This document shows, one piece after another, positions 7,878 to 17,663 of a stretch of DNA of 64,000 bases. The translations under genes were made by a program, and so were the position numbers. Under the pieces are notes generated by a model, which was not told the DNA's origin, did no database searches, and worked only from the letters and a program-made list of their open reading frames with translations. Source of the DNA: Thalassomonas sp. RHCl1 (GTDB lineage Bacteria > Pseudomonadota > Gammaproteobacteria > Enterobacterales > Alteromonadaceae). Numbering within the stretch: position 1 is the stretch's first letter; every line of letters starts with the position of its first letter. The DNA is taken from assembly GCF_947387555.1 (NCBI RefSeq), contig NZ_CANDNZ010000006.1, positions 217,482-281,481 on the forward strand, read 5' to 3'.

Positions 7878-8159
7878 TTAGTCTTCGCTTGTCTCTTTTA
7901 CTGTCAGCTGTTTTTCCTGCAAACGTCCTTCAAGCTCGGTAATTTTGTTTTCCAGCATGCTTAACTGGGCGCGGGTTTTGATCAATACCTGGGTTTGCAC
8001 ATCAAATTCTTCGCGGGTGACCACATCTAACTGAGACAATTTACGTTGTAATACCGTTTTGGTCTTATCTTCAAGATCGGTCGCTATGGTTTTTAATCCC
8101 GGCGGGATGGAATCCGTGACCTGACGGGCAATTTCTTCAATTTTTTTAGCGTTTAACAT
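7878..8159 (-). CDS. ubiK: Ubiquinone biosynthesis accessory factor UbiK
   Basis: The 93-residue protein has the two-part layout of UbiK (formerly YqiC/BMFP): an amphipathic N-terminal helix (KKIEEIARQVTDSIPPGL) and a C-terminal coiled coil (about 55-85, LSMLENKITELEGRL). UbiK binds membranes and UbiJ and supports the hydroxylation/methylation steps of aerobic ubiquinone synthesis. UbiJ is encoded at 12788 in this window. The gene is monocistronic, convergent with the XRE gene. Start ATG at 8159 gives the expected family length. Confidence 0.88.
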   Translation of the reverse strand: MLNAKKIEEIARQVTDSIPPGLKTIATDLEDKTKTVLQRKLSQLDVVTREEFDVQTQVLIKTRAQLSMLENKITELEGRLQEKQLTVKETSED

Positions 8160-8445
8160 AGGGCTAAGCTGCTTTATCTACTGTACTTGCGCCTATTGTA
8201 AACACTTTTAAGGCGCGAGTATAAAGTTATTGGCTAAATTTCTTGCGCCAAAGTTAAAAGACAGATGTTGTCCGGGAAAAAAAAGGGTAAAATCTGCGCT
8301 TTCATAATCGCCGGGATCTTGAACCCGGCTATTCTGCTTGAGCCGCCTTACTTTAGGTAAAAAGTTTAGGCATAAAATGCGGCGGAGAGCCTTTTCCCTG
8401 AAAAGTATTTGATAACCTGTAAATTTTTTAGAAAACTGATCCAAT

Positions 8446-10473
8446 ATGAAACTTAATCCCGGACAAAATGAAGCGGTAAAATATGTAAGCGGCCCCTGCC
8501 TGGTACTGGCGGGTGCCGGCAGTGGTAAAACCGGGGTTATTTGTCAGAAAATAGCCTACCTGATCCAAAAGTGTGACTACAAGGCGAGAAACATTGCCGC
8601 GGTAACCTTTACCAATAAAGCCGCCCGGGAAATGAAAGAGCGGGTCAGTAAAATGCTTGGCCGCGAGCTGACCCGGGGCTTGACGGTATCGACTTTCCAC
8701 TCCCTGGGGCTGGATATCGTGCGCCGGGAAATCAAAACCTTAGGTTATAAGCCGGGTTTTACCCTGTTTGACGATCAGGATACCCTGGCGCTGTTAAAGG
8801 AGCTGACCGAACAGGAGCTCGACGGCGATAAGGATCTGCTGAATAAATTACAGGGTATGATTTCCAACTGGAAAAACGACCTGCTGCTGCCGGACGGGGC
8901 GCTGAAAACCGCCGGTGATGCCGATGCCGCCTTATATGCCGAGTTTTACGCCCGCTACCAGAAACATATGAAGGCCTACAATGCCCTGGACTTTGATGAT
9001 CTGATCCTTATCCCGACTTTATTGCTGCGTAACTATCCGGAAGTACGCCAGCGCTGGCAAAATAAAATCCGTTATATGCTGGTGGACGAATACCAGGATA
9101 CCAATGCCAGCCAGTATGAATTTGTTAAACTGATCACCGGCGAACGCGGCCGTTTAACTGTGGTAGGAGACGATGACCAGTCGATTTATTCCTGGCGCGG
9201 GGCCAAACCGGAAAACCTGGTGTTGCTCGGCAAAGACTTCCCTACCCTGAAGCTGATCAAGCTCGAGCAAAACTACCGCTCCAGCGGCCGTATCCTTAAA
9301 TGTGCCAATATACTCATTGCCAATAACCCCCATGTTTATGACAAGGCGCTGTTCAGTGAGCTTGCTTACGGGCTGGAATTGCGGGTGGTACAGACAAAAA
9401 ATGAAGAAAATGAAGTAGAGCGCCTGGTGGGTGAGCTGATTGGTCACAGGTTCCAGAATAAAAGCCAGTTTAAGGATTATGCGGTCTTGTACCGGGGTAA
9501 TCACCAGTCGCGTTTGCTGGAAAAGGCGATGATGACCAACCGTATTCCCTATAAGATCAGCGGCGGCACCTCCTTTTTCTCCCGCAGCGAAATCAAAGAT
9601 ATCATGGCCTATTTAAGGGTGCTGGTGAACCCCGATGATGATAATGCTTTTTTACGTATCGTTAACGTGCCGCGCCGTGAAATAGGCCCGACTACCCTGG
9701 AAAAACTGGGCAGCTACGCCAATATGCGTCAGATCAGTATGTTTGCCGCCAGTTTTGAGTTGGGGTTAGAGCAACACCTGACCGGGCGTGGTCTGGCCAG
9801 CGTGCAGCGCTTTACCCGCTGGATCGTGGAAACCGCCGACAATGCCGAACGTGGTGATACCGCCGCGGTATTGCGCTCGATGATCCGGGAAATCAATTAC
9901 GAAGACTGGCTATACGATACCTCCCCCAGTGCCAAGGCGGCGGAAATGCGCATGAAAAACGTCACCCAGTTATTCAGCTGGGTCACGGAAATGCTGGAAG
10001 GGGGTGAGCTGGACGAGCCCATGACCTTGCCGCAAATTGTTACCCGTTTGACCTTGCGCGACATGATGGAGCGCAATGAAGAGGAAGATATGGCGGATCA
10101 GGTACAGCTGATGACCCTGCATGCCTCCAAAGGGCTGGAATTCCCCTATGTCTTTTTGATCGGCATGGAAGAAGGCCTGCTGCCCCACCAAACCAGTGTT
10201 GATGAAGGCAATGTTGAAGAAGAGCGCCGCCTGGCCTATGTAGGTATCACCCGGGCGCAGCGTGAGCTGATTTTTACCTATGCCCGGGAGCGCCGGCAAT
10301 TCGGTGAAGTGGCCCGTACCGAGCCGAGCCGTTTCTTATATGAGTTGCCGCAGAATGATCTTATCTGGGAAAGCGGCAGGGCCCAGCCCACCGCAGAGCA
10401 AAAACAGGAAAAAGGTAAAGCCGGGGTCGCCAATTTACGGGCTATGCTTAAAGCTAAAAGCGAGAAAAAATAG
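8446..10473 (+). CDS. rep: ATP-dependent DNA helicase Rep
   Basis: The 675-residue superfamily 1 helicase aligns from its first residues with Rep ([25 protein letters not shown]), closer to Rep than UvrD. Visible motifs are Walker A AGAGSGKT (22-29), motif Ia [10 protein letters not shown], motif [10 protein letters not shown], motif [18 protein letters not shown], motif IV QNYRSS, motif [17 protein letters not shown] and motif [15 protein letters not shown]. It is a 3'-5' translocase that helps replication forks pass protein roadblocks and restart. Length equals E. coli Rep (673). The RimJ-like acetyltransferase gene begins 28 bases downstream and may be cotranscribed. Confidence 0.96.
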   Translation: MKLNPGQNEAVKYVSGPCLVLAGAGSGKTGVICQKIAYLIQKCDYKARNIAAVTFTNKAAREMKERVSKMLGRELTRGLTVSTFHSLGLDIVRREIKTLGYKPGFTLFDDQDTLALLKELTEQELDGDKDLLNKLQGMISNWKNDLLLPDGALKTAGDADAALYAEFYARYQKHMKAYNALDFDDLILIPTLLLRNYPEVRQRWQNKIRYMLVDEYQDTNASQYEFVKLITGERGRLTVVGDDDQSIYSWRGAKPENLVLLGKDFPTLKLIKLEQNYRSSGRILKCANILIANNPHVYDKALFSELAYGLELRVVQTKNEENEVERLVGELIGHRFQNKSQFKDYAVLYRGNHQSRLLEKAMMTNRIPYKISGGTSFFSRSEIKDIMAYLRVLVNPDDDNAFLRIVNVPRREIGPTTLEKLGSYANMRQISMFAASFELGLEQHLTGRGLASVQRFTRWIVETADNAERGDTAAVLRSMIREINYEDWLYDTSPSAKAAEMRMKNVTQLFSWVTEMLEGGELDEPMTLPQIVTRLTLRDMMERNEEEDMADQVQLMTLHASKGLEFPYVFLIGMEEGLLPHQTSVDEGNVEEERRLAYVGITRAQRELIFTYARERRQFGEVARTEPSRFLYELPQNDLIWESGRAQPTAEQKQEKGKAGVANLRAMLKAKSEKK

Positions 10474-10501
10474 TTTACTGCCAGAAAGGAGGCACAGCTT
10501 T

Positions 10502-11065
10502 ATGATGCAGGTCTTGCCCAGCCTGACCACAGAGCATTTGGAGATTTCTGTACTGCAGCCGGGAGATTATGCCCTGCTGCAACACTATTACCGGGAAAAC
10601 GAGCAGCATCTGGCGCCCTGGGAGCCGCTCAGGGAAACGGATTATCATCAGGAGGCGGAAGTACAGAAAAGGCTGACCCGGGCGCTTACCGGCTTTAACA
10701 AGGGCCGGGAGCTGCATTTTGCCGCGTATTTTCCGGGGGAAAATGAAATTGTCGCCCTGGCCACCTATAGCAATCTCATCCACGGGCCGTTTCAGGCCTG
10801 CTATCTCGGCTACTCTATTGCCGGAAAATATCAGGGACGGGGGCTGATGGCGGAAATGCTGATCGCCACCAATGCTTTTGTTTTTGAGCAGCTGGGCATG
10901 CACAGGATCATGGCCAATTATATGCCGGAAAATATCCGCAGTGAACGCTTACTACAACGCCTGGGCTTTGAAAAAGAAGGGCTGGCCAAGTCTTATCTCA
11001 AGATTGCCGGTCAGTGGCGGGATCATATTTTAACGGCGAAAATCAACCCGGCGGAAATCGATTAA
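10502..11065 (+). CDS. rimJ: RimJ-like GNAT N-acetyltransferase
   Basis: The start is set at ATG 10502 because a perfect AAGGAGG (10486-10492) lies nine bases upstream; the longer frame overlaps rep and has no such site. The 187-residue protein is a GNAT acetyltransferase. The acetyl-CoA loop is KYQGRGLM, and the C-terminal block MPENIRSERLLQRLGFEKEG...YLKIAGQWRDHILTA, quoted here in pieces, is typical of RimJ/RimL. RimJ acetylates the N-terminal alanine of ribosomal protein S5 in E. coli. The family call is firm; the exact protein substrate here is inferred. It lies directly behind rep and is convergent with ubiB. Confidence 0.85.
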   Translation: MMQVLPSLTTEHLEISVLQPGDYALLQHYYRENEQHLAPWEPLRETDYHQEAEVQKRLTRALTGFNKGRELHFAAYFPGENEIVALATYSNLIHGPFQACYLGYSIAGKYQGRGLMAEMLIATNAFVFEQLGMHRIMANYMPENIRSERLLQRLGFEKEGLAKSYLKIAGQWRDHILTAKINPAEID

Positions 11066-11109
11066 GCATCAAATCACTTCAGCATCCGGGTTGTTGGTGC
11101 TTTTAGCCA

Positions 11110-12771
11110 TTAATCATTGGCTGGTTTCTTTTTTAACGCCAATAAGGCCATCACCGCACCGGCACCGCCAAGTATCAGCGCCGCCAGGTTATTGTGCTCA
11201 ATAAATAATAAGGTGGCACTGATGAGCAGAGCGCCGGAAAAAACCGCGTACAGCAGCTTTTGGCTGTTTTGTTCTTGTTGCCGGTTAAGTTGGCTGATCA
11301 GCTGGGCCTGTTGGATTTGGTTATCTTTACCGGCTTTTAAATAGTCATAGACCAGATCCGGCATTTCCGGCAGCTTCTCATTCCAGAACGGCAGGTTTTC
11401 CCTGACCTTGGTCAGGATGGCCTTCGGCCCCATTTGCTGTTTCACCCAGCTTTCCAGGAAAGGTTTAGCGGTTTGCCATAAATCTAGTTGCGGATAGAGC
11501 TGGCGGCCCAAACCTTCGATATAAAGCAAGGTTTTTTGCAATAGCACCAGCTGGGGTTGTACTTCCATATTAAAGCGCCGGGCGGTATTAAACAGGTTGA
11601 CCAATACCTGGCCGAAGGAGATCTCCGCCAGCGGTTTGTTGAAGATCGGCTCACAGACAGTGCGGATGGCAAATTCAAATTCGTCGACGCTGGTTTCATA
11701 GGGCACCCAGCCGGAGTCCACGTGCAACTGGGCGACCTTACGGTAATCCCGGTTAAAAAAGGCGACGAAGTTTTCCGCCAGATAACGTTTATCTTCGCGG
11801 TTCAGGGTGCCGACGATACCGCAGTCGATGGCGATCCAGGTGGGATCTTCCGGGTTGCTGGCATCGACAAAGACATTACCCGGATGCATATCCGCATGAA
11901 AAAAGCTGTCGCGAAACACCTGGGTAAAGAATACTTCGACACCGCGCTCCGCCAGCAGCTTCATATTGACCTGTTGCTGATGCAGGGTTTCTATTTCGCC
12001 AACCCCTATGCCATAGATACGCTCCATCACCAGGACGTTTTTATGGCAGTATTCGCTGTAAATATCAGGCACATACAAGACTTTATCGCTTGATCTGCCC
12101 TGTTCGAAATTACGCTTGAGCTGGATGGCATTGGCGGCTTCGCGCATTAAATCCAGTTCATCCAATATGGTTTTACGATATTCCGCCACCACCTCTTTCG
12201 GGCGCAGGCGTTTGCCGTCCGGCAACCAGCGGGCGACAATGGCGGCAAACATGGCCATTACCTTGATATCGGCGAGAATGATCTTACTGATCCCCGGACG
12301 CAACACCTTAAGCACCACATCCCGCCCCTGGCCGGCTTTGCCGTCGGGATAAAAGCTGGCGGTATGTACCTGGGCGATAGAGGCGGATGCCAGCGGCGTC
12401 ATGTCAAAGTCGCCAAAATGCAGGTTAAAAGCCTCTTCCCCCATGGCCTTGATAATGATTTGCCTGGCCTGCTCGCCGTCAAAAGGCAAGACCTGGTCTT
12501 GCAGCGCCGCCAGTTCATCGGCAAAGTCCGGTGGCAATAAATCGCGGCGGGTGGATAACATCTGGCCGAACTTGATAAATACCGGACCTAAGGATTCGAT
12601 GGCCAGGCGGAATCTCAGCGCCAGCGGTTTGTCTTTATGCTTGTTCCTTAACCAGAACAGGGAGTGGCGGAACAGGCGCACATACCAGGGCAGAGCCTGT
12701 TTCGGCAACAGTTCGTCTAAGCCGTATTGTAAAAAGGTTTTCAGTATCTGATAAAGACGATGGCTGTTCAC
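11110..12771 (-). CDS. ubiB: Ubiquinone biosynthesis kinase-like protein UbiB
   Basis: A 553-residue atypical kinase-like protein of the ABC1/ADCK/UbiB family. The characteristic KxGQ motif is present ([18 protein letters not shown]), with an Ala-rich nucleotide loop ([11 protein letters not shown]), the catalytic-loop equivalent HADMHPGNV and the metal site IDCGIVG. Two C-terminal hydrophobic helices (about 500-545) anchor it in the inner membrane. UbiB is needed for coenzyme Q synthesis, with ATPase activity thought to mobilise lipid intermediates. It is the last gene of ubiE-ubiJ-ubiB, with 16 bases after ubiJ. Length matches E. coli UbiB (546). Confidence 0.96.
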   Translation of the reverse strand: MNSHRLYQILKTFLQYGLDELLPKQALPWYVRLFRHSLFWLRNKHKDKPLALRFRLAIESLGPVFIKFGQMLSTRRDLLPPDFADELAALQDQVLPFDGEQARQIIIKAMGEEAFNLHFGDFDMTPLASASIAQVHTASFYPDGKAGQGRDVVLKVLRPGISKIILADIKVMAMFAAIVARWLPDGKRLRPKEVVAEYRKTILDELDLMREAANAIQLKRNFEQGRSSDKVLYVPDIYSEYCHKNVLVMERIYGIGVGEIETLHQQQVNMKLLAERGVEVFFTQVFRDSFFHADMHPGNVFVDASNPEDPTWIAIDCGIVGTLNREDKRYLAENFVAFFNRDYRKVAQLHVDSGWVPYETSVDEFEFAIRTVCEPIFNKPLAEISFGQVLVNLFNTARRFNMEVQPQLVLLQKTLLYIEGLGRQLYPQLDLWQTAKPFLESWVKQQMGPKAILTKVRENLPFWNEKLPEMPDLVYDYLKAGKDNQIQQAQLISQLNRQQEQNSQKLLYAVFSGALLISATLLFIEHNNLAALILGGAGAVMALLALKKKPAND

Positions 12772-12787
12772 ATGTACCCTTGTAATA

Positions 12788-13432
12788 TTATTTGTTGGTG
12801 TCGGTGGCTGGGCTGGTTTTCAGCTGCTCATCCATGCGCTGCAGGCGCGTGGCCAGGGCCTGGGTTTGTGCGGCTAAGGTGCTTACCTGCTCATTGAAAT
12901 AACTAAGCTGGCTGTTGGTTACCGCCAACTTCTGCTCATGTACCAGGTATTCACCGGCATCCGACTGGATTTGCCGGGCGGCAAAGGCGAACTTTTTCTT
13001 AAGGGCCTGGCCAGTTTGGACCAGCTTATGGGTGGCGATATCGCCGATATAGCGGGCCAGTTCACTTTGCCAGTCTATTTCCAGGTTATCCGCGACAGCA
13101 GCAAAGCCCTGGGCGACCTTTAAATCTCCCTGAATATCGAGTAAATCTTCTTTAATGAGTTGGGTTACAGCCTGCTCTTTCTTCAGCCGCAACAAGGTTT
13201 TGATACCGGTATTGATTTCGCAATCTGCCCGTTCTTCGATACCGGTAACCATGATTTGTCCGCCGGTGACGGTAAAGCTGAGCGGGAAGGCCAGCTCGCT
13301 TAAGTTAACCGTTAAGGTCAAACCGGCTAACTTATCCAGCTGGCTGTTGCCATGAATATTAAGCGCCAGTGCTTTATTGATCACAAGTTCAAGTGTGGCG
13401 CTTAAGGTTTGTGCCGGCATCAACATACTCAT
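12788..13432 (-). CDS. ubiJ: Ubiquinone biosynthesis accessory factor UbiJ (SCP2 domain)
   Basis: A 214-residue protein whose N-terminal half (about 15-110) is an SCP2 sterol-carrier-like lipid-binding domain ([18 protein letters not shown] then [12 protein letters not shown]) and whose C-terminus (about 165-205) is a coiled coil. This is UbiJ (YigP). It organises the soluble Ubi complex by holding octaprenyl intermediates and pairs with UbiK, also encoded here. It starts four bases after the ubiE stop and is followed after 15 bases by ubiB, a tight operon in the same order as E. coli. Confidence 0.93.
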   Translation of the reverse strand: MSMLMPAQTLSATLELVINKALALNIHGNSQLDKLAGLTLTVNLSELAFPLSFTVTGGQIMVTGIEERADCEINTGIKTLLRLKKEQAVTQLIKEDLLDIQGDLKVAQGFAAVADNLEIDWQSELARYIGDIATHKLVQTGQALKKKFAFAARQIQSDAGEYLVHEQKLAVTNSQLSYFNEQVSTLAAQTQALATRLQRMDEQLKTSPATDTNK

Positions 13433-13436
13433 AAGA

Positions 13437-14216
13437 TCAGAACTTATAACCTTTATGCAGGGCCACTATGCCGCCGGTGAGGTTTTTATAGCCGGCTTGT
13501 TCAAAACCTGCATTTTCCATCATGCCTTTAAGGGTGTCCTGATCCGGGTGCATACGGATGGATTCCGCCAGGTACTGGTAACTGTCGCCGTCTTTGGCCA
13601 CCAGCTCGCCCATTTTCGGCAGGATATTAAAAGAATAGAAATCATAAGCCTTGTTCAGCAGTTCGTGCTCAGGCTTGGAGAACTCCAGCACCAGCAAACG
13701 GCCGCCGGGTTTTAATACCGAATAGATAGAGCGCAGCGCCTTGTCTTTATCGGTGACATTGCGCAGGCCAAAGGCGATAGTGACGACATCAAAGGTATTT
13801 TCTTCAAACGGCAGGGCTTCTGCATTGGCCTGGACGTATTCGATATTTTGTACCAAACCGCGGTCGCGTAATTTGTCGCGGCCGACATTAAGCATAGAGC
13901 TGTTGATGTCGGCTAAGATCACTTTACCTTCCTTGCCCACCAGTTGTGAGAACTTGGCGGTTAAGTCGCCGGTGCCGCCGGCCAAATCCAGCACTTTGTT
14001 CCCCGGGCGTACGCCGCTGGCATCTATGGTAAAACGTTTCCATAAGCGGTGAACGCCAAATGACATAAGATCATTCATCACATCGTATTGTTTGGCGACC
14101 GAATGAAAAACCCCGGCCACCATGGAGGCCTTGTCGTTTTTCTCGACGGTTTTATAACCAAAATGTGTGGTGCTGTCCTGCTTATTTTCCTGATGATCTG
14201 GGTTTGATGATGACAT
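13437..14216 (-). CDS. ubiE: Ubiquinone/menaquinone C-methyltransferase UbiE
   Basis: A 259-residue SAM-dependent methyltransferase. Family motifs are THFGYKTV near the start, [13 protein letters not shown], the SAM loop [37 protein letters not shown] and the C-terminal [12 protein letters not shown]. UbiE performs the C-methylation of the ubiquinone (and menaquinone) ring. The frame stays open upstream to 14300, but that extension is not family-like; ATG 14216 (MSSSNPDHQ) gives the normal length. No strong ribosome site precedes it. First gene of the ubiE-ubiJ-ubiB operon. Confidence 0.95.
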   Translation of the reverse strand: MSSSNPDHQENKQDSTTHFGYKTVEKNDKASMVAGVFHSVAKQYDVMNDLMSFGVHRLWKRFTIDASGVRPGNKVLDLAGGTGDLTAKFSQLVGKEGKVILADINSSMLNVGRDKLRDRGLVQNIEYVQANAEALPFEENTFDVVTIAFGLRNVTDKDKALRSIYSVLKPGGRLLVLEFSKPEHELLNKAYDFYSFNILPKMGELVAKDGDSYQYLAESIRMHPDQDTLKGMMENAGFEQAGYKNLTGGIVALHKGYKF

Positions 14217-14353
14217 GGGCAATTCACTTATCACTAAAATTGCCGATAGTTTACTGCATGCCCGGGCAATCAACAATTGGCTTAACGGGAATAATGGCAT
14301 TTACTGAGATAAATCAATAGCAGCAGGTCGGGGAAATGGGCATTTGCATAAAA

Positions 14354-14379
14354 AAAATCCCCGCGGGAGCGGGGATTTT
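14354..14379 (-). terminator. Terminator after protease A
   Basis: Perfect stem AAAATCCCC/GGGGATTTT (14354-14362 with 14371-14379). On the minus strand it ends in a run of seven T, directly behind the stop of the 14411-16846 protease gene. Confidence 0.85.
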
Positions 14380-14410
14380 AACTTGGGAGAAACTAAGGAC
14401 AGTTAAATGT

Positions 14411-16846
14411 TTACTTCCATACGGCGTCTAGGGTTACGCCGGAGAAAGTGCTGTAGGCATTTACCGCAATATGCCAGATACCTGCACTTGGTGAAGTGAA
14501 GCTACAGGTTTCTTCATTACTGGCGCTTTCAGATAAGCAGTCGTAAGTTGAAGATGTTGGCTGGCTGCCGAAACGTACATACAGATCTGCATCACCGGTA
14601 CCACCTGTGGTGGTGATGTCCAGGCTGGTCATGCCCGCAGGAACTTCAATGGTGAAGAACTTGGCGTAACCTGAAGAAGCTGAAACGCCGGTTTCCTGCA
14701 TGCTGCCACCCGGGTTGCTGCTACTTTCGGTAAAGCTACCGGTCAGGCTGACACCGCTATAGGCGCTGTAACCGTTCAGCATTACGTAGTAAGTACCTGC
14801 CTGAGCAGTGGCAATATCACAAGATTCAGTGCTGTTGCTGTTCCATGAACGACAGTCAAAACCGCCTGTGCTGGTTGTCGGTGCCGAGCCAAACTTCACA
14901 TACATATCGGCATCGCCTGAGCCGCCGGTCGTGTTAAAGCTTAAGCCAGTTGCGCCGGCCGGAACTTCCAGGGTGAATACCTGAGTTTCGTCTTTGGCGC
15001 CGGACAATGATGTTTTGGCAACACCGTTAGTCAGCTCAGTGCCGGTTACCGGCGGTTCAACAACTACGCTGCCACAGTTAGCCGCCATGTAGTCGGAAGC
15101 GTCTTTTGCCTGTACTAAACCGTAACCGGTTTTGTCGTCGCGACCGGCAGTTTCCAGGTCAAGGGCAGTATTTTTAAGGGCAGTACGTACTTCATCGGCT
15201 GTACAGGAGATGTTGTTACTCCAGGCCAATGCTGCAACGGCTGCTACATGCGGTGTTGCCATGGAAGTACCGTTGTAATAGGCATAATCCTGGTTGCCAA
15301 CAACGCTTAAGCTAACCGACTGACCGACCATGCCTTGTAATGTTTGGCCTAAAGCGCGGTCTACCGATACGGTAGGTACTGTGATATCGCTGCCGGCATC
15401 AACCAGGAACGGGCTTTGCAGTGCCGTGCGGTCGCTGTCACTGAAAACAATCACACCTGTGGCACCTGCATCGGTACAGGCTTTAGCCGGATTGATTTCA
15501 GGGTAGTTGCTGCCAATCTGGTTGTCGTTACGTTCGGCAAGACAAATGTTGCCGGAAACATTGCTACAGCTGTAGCTTGAGCCTGATACGGTACATTGAC
15601 CTAGAATACCGCTGGCTGAGCCGTTGAAGTTATCAACCGCGTAGCTGCTGCCGCTTGGCGTGAAACGGGTTTGTGGTACCACCATGTCGTTGGCATAAGT
15701 TGTGCCGCCGATAGTGATTGAACCTAAACGGCCATCACCGGCAACGGTAGATAAAATCGCTTCACCCGGACCGGCAACTTCAACCTGGGCGGTATATTGA
15801 GAAAACTCTGCGTGACGGCCGCTGGCATCGACTGCACCTACCGCCATTACGGTATCGTAAGAGGCCGGGTATGACAGGCTGGAGTCGCCGTCGTTACCTG
15901 AAGCGGCAATCAGTAAAACACCGGCATTTGTTGCGGCTTCTAAGCCATTTCTTTCTGTGGTCGTAGCACTTGGGCCACCTAAACTCATGTTAACCACTTT
16001 GGCGCCGTTGTTAACACAGGTATCAACCGCGTCAACCAATTCTGAGCTGTAACCCCAGCCGCTTTCGTTAAATACTTTCACTATGTGCAGGTTAACGTTA
16101 GTGTTAGGCAATACCCCGACCACACCTTCGCTATTGTTTACTGCGGCAATAGTACCGGCAACATGGGTACCGTGAGAACCGCCGTTTTGGTACCAGTTAC
16201 CTGTACCTGAGTCATTGGTGCCTGAGTGGTTGTTGGCATTTAAATCAGGGTTAGAACGCTCGTAACCTGAATCGATAATACAAACCGTCATGTTACCGGC
16301 GGCGCTGTCGCTTAGTTGATCCGCCTGGACATTGCCTATACCCCAAGGCTGCATTTGTGAGGCAAGGTAGCGCAATTCATCTTTCTCTGAATATTCAACA
16401 TTCTTGTCGCTGTTAATGCTGTTAAGCATTGCCTTGATATTTTGTTTTTTAGCCGCTTTATCGACAGCGAAAACATGGACATTGTTTTTCATCGCCTTAA
16501 CGTGGGTAAGGCCGGCGCCTGTGGTTTTGCTTAATTTCGTCGCCATTGCCTGGTGCAGGCTGTCTGCACTGATGTTGTTCAGTTCGGCAACCGACTTACC
16601 GGCGAACATGATTTGGCGCAGGTTAGCGGAATCTTTGTATTTCACTATGATGCGTTCATTCATCGCATCTCTTTTGGCTTGTTTTTCGCTGGCTAACCAG
16701 GAGGCAAAAGCTTTACCGTTATTGTTGGCGGCTTCAAAGCTTTGCAGGGTACCGTTTGCTGCGATGGTTTGTTGTGCGCCTAACGCGGCACAAACACCGA
16801 TAACGAGCTTAGATAAAGCTCTTTTATTTGTCTGGATCTTTTTCAT
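14411..16846 (-). CDS. Secreted subtilisin-like (S8) protease A with PA insert and two PPC domains
   Basis: An 811-residue exported serine protease. It has a signal peptide (first 29 residues, ending QQTIAA), an inhibitor-like propeptide (about 60-160), then the S8 catalytic domain with Asp near 190 (IIDSGY), His near 224 (GSHGTHVAGT) and Ser near 526 (GTSMATPHVA). A protease-associated (PA) domain is inserted between His and Ser (CLAERN...ATGVIVFSDSD). Two C-terminal pre-peptidase (PPC) domains follow (about 610-710 and 715-811), each with the GDADMYVKFGS or GDADLYVRFGS core. PPC domains are usually removed after secretion through the type II pathway. It is the most divergent of three tandem paralogues, with its own terminator and an upstream element shared with the other two. 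Confidence 0.93.
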   Translation of the reverse strand: MKKIQTNKRALSKLVIGVCAALGAQQTIAANGTLQSFEAANNNGKAFASWLASEKQAKRDAMNERIIVKYKDSANLRQIMFAGKSVAELNNISADSLHQAMATKLSKTTGAGLTHVKAMKNNVHVFAVDKAAKKQNIKAMLNSINSDKNVEYSEKDELRYLASQMQPWGIGNVQADQLSDSAAGNMTVCIIDSGYERSNPDLNANNHSGTNDSGTGNWYQNGGSHGTHVAGTIAAVNNSEGVVGVLPNTNVNLHIVKVFNESGWGYSSELVDAVDTCVNNGAKVVNMSLGGPSATTTERNGLEAATNAGVLLIAASGNDGDSSLSYPASYDTVMAVGAVDASGRHAEFSQYTAQVEVAGPGEAILSTVAGDGRLGSITIGGTTYANDMVVPQTRFTPSGSSYAVDNFNGSASGILGQCTVSGSSYSCSNVSGNICLAERNDNQIGSNYPEINPAKACTDAGATGVIVFSDSDRTALQSPFLVDAGSDITVPTVSVDRALGQTLQGMVGQSVSLSVVGNQDYAYYNGTSMATPHVAAVAALAWSNNISCTADEVRTALKNTALDLETAGRDDKTGYGLVQAKDASDYMAANCGSVVVEPPVTGTELTNGVAKTSLSGAKDETQVFTLEVPAGATGLSFNTTGGSGDADMYVKFGSAPTTSTGGFDCRSWNSNSTESCDIATAQAGTYYVMLNGYSAYSGVSLTGSFTESSSNPGGSMQETGVSASSGYAKFFTIEVPAGMTSLDITTTGGTGDADLYVRFGSQPTSSTYDCLSESASNEETCSFTSPSAGIWHIAVNAYSTFSGVTLDAVWK

Positions 16847-16997
16847 GCTACTTCCATCTCTAATTATATTTTTTATGGCGACTGTTATTATTGTTATTAG
16901 TCTTACTTATTCTTTTTTTATCATTTTCGGTTTAAGCAGCCAGTAAGTATTTATGCGTTATTAAATGCCTGCTCAACCACCCCTTCGTTGAGGGGAA

Positions 16998-17064
16998 AAT
17001 TGATAGTAGCAAGTGATATCCAGCCATCTAGCAAATTCCCGCCAGCTTTTCGCATATTCACGAC
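16998..17064 (-). promoter_or_regulatory. Shared upstream element, copy A
   Basis: The plus strand reads TCTAGCAAATTCCCGCCAG then CTTTTCGC and CACGAC (17026-17064), with AATTGATAGTAGCAAG at 16998-17013. The same two-part arrangement, with a 10-12 base gap between the parts, occurs before proteases B and C. It lies 150-220 bases upstream of protease A. Probably a common promoter or regulator site. Copy A is the least conserved. Confidence 0.55.
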
Positions 17065-17588
17065 CTCGATTTTTTTATTGTTTAAAATCAAGTTGTTATT
17101 GGCTTAACTTTGAATTAAAACAAGTGTTTTATTTTTGTGTTCATCTGTGTGGTTGAAAAAACACCTGGGCCGGATTGAAAAACCGTCAGTTTGTTTTCCT
17201 GCTGCGCAGATTTAAGCAAAGGAAAATAGAAAATACTGCGATAGGTCAGGCCGGGACATTATCAGCAGGGTTTAATAATTATTTATTCCCGATGAATAAC
17301 TAACTTATTTCGATTTGCTTTAGCCTGATTGCCGATGCCTGGCATCTGTCGGGTTTAACGAACATGTGCCGGTTCAGTGCCAACTGAGCGATAAGGTCTG
17401 CGGCAGCCAGAGGCCTTCCCTGTTTGTTGTTACCCGAGCGGGGCTTGCTTGTGGGTTGAAACAGTGAGGGGAAGCAATGTATGGCTTTGTCTTTAGATGT
17501 TGCCGACATTGATTGGATGTGTTTCCTGGCTGCTGCTGGTTAATGGTATAAGGCGGCATTTGCATGGCCGCACAAATGACGTATAAAA
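17065..17588. other. Non-coding stretch between protease A promoter and protease B terminator
   Basis: With the element before it, this belongs to an 817-base gap between the start of protease A and the stop of protease B. The AT-rich left half is probably promoter sequence. The right half (about 17290-17570) has higher GC and a 69-codon open frame on the minus strand with no recognisable product. It could be the remnant of a lost gene; I see no function in it. Confidence 0.4.
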
Positions 17589-17616
17589 AAAATCTCCGCC
17601 ATAAGGCGGAGATTTT
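17589..17616 (-). terminator. Terminator after protease B
   Basis: Perfect 12-bp stem AAAATCTCCGCC/GGCGGAGATTTT with a 4-base loop. On the minus strand the T run continues (TTTTTTTT). Confidence 0.9.
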
Positions 17617-17663
17617 ACTGTGGGAACATAATGCTTGTTGAGCTTAGCTAGTTACTGCCTGGA

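Noticed and set aside
10280-10501. N-terminal extension of the RimJ-like gene into rep
   Set aside because: Overlaps rep by nearly 200 bases; the AAGGAGG before ATG 10502 and family length fix the shorter start.
11557-12093. 178-codon plus-strand frame inside ubiB
   Set aside because: Antisense shadow of a conserved gene with no start signal or family features.
17300-17565. Overlapping small minus-strand frames between proteases A and B
   Set aside because: No ribosome site, no recognised product and two competing frames; kept only as a possible gene remnant.
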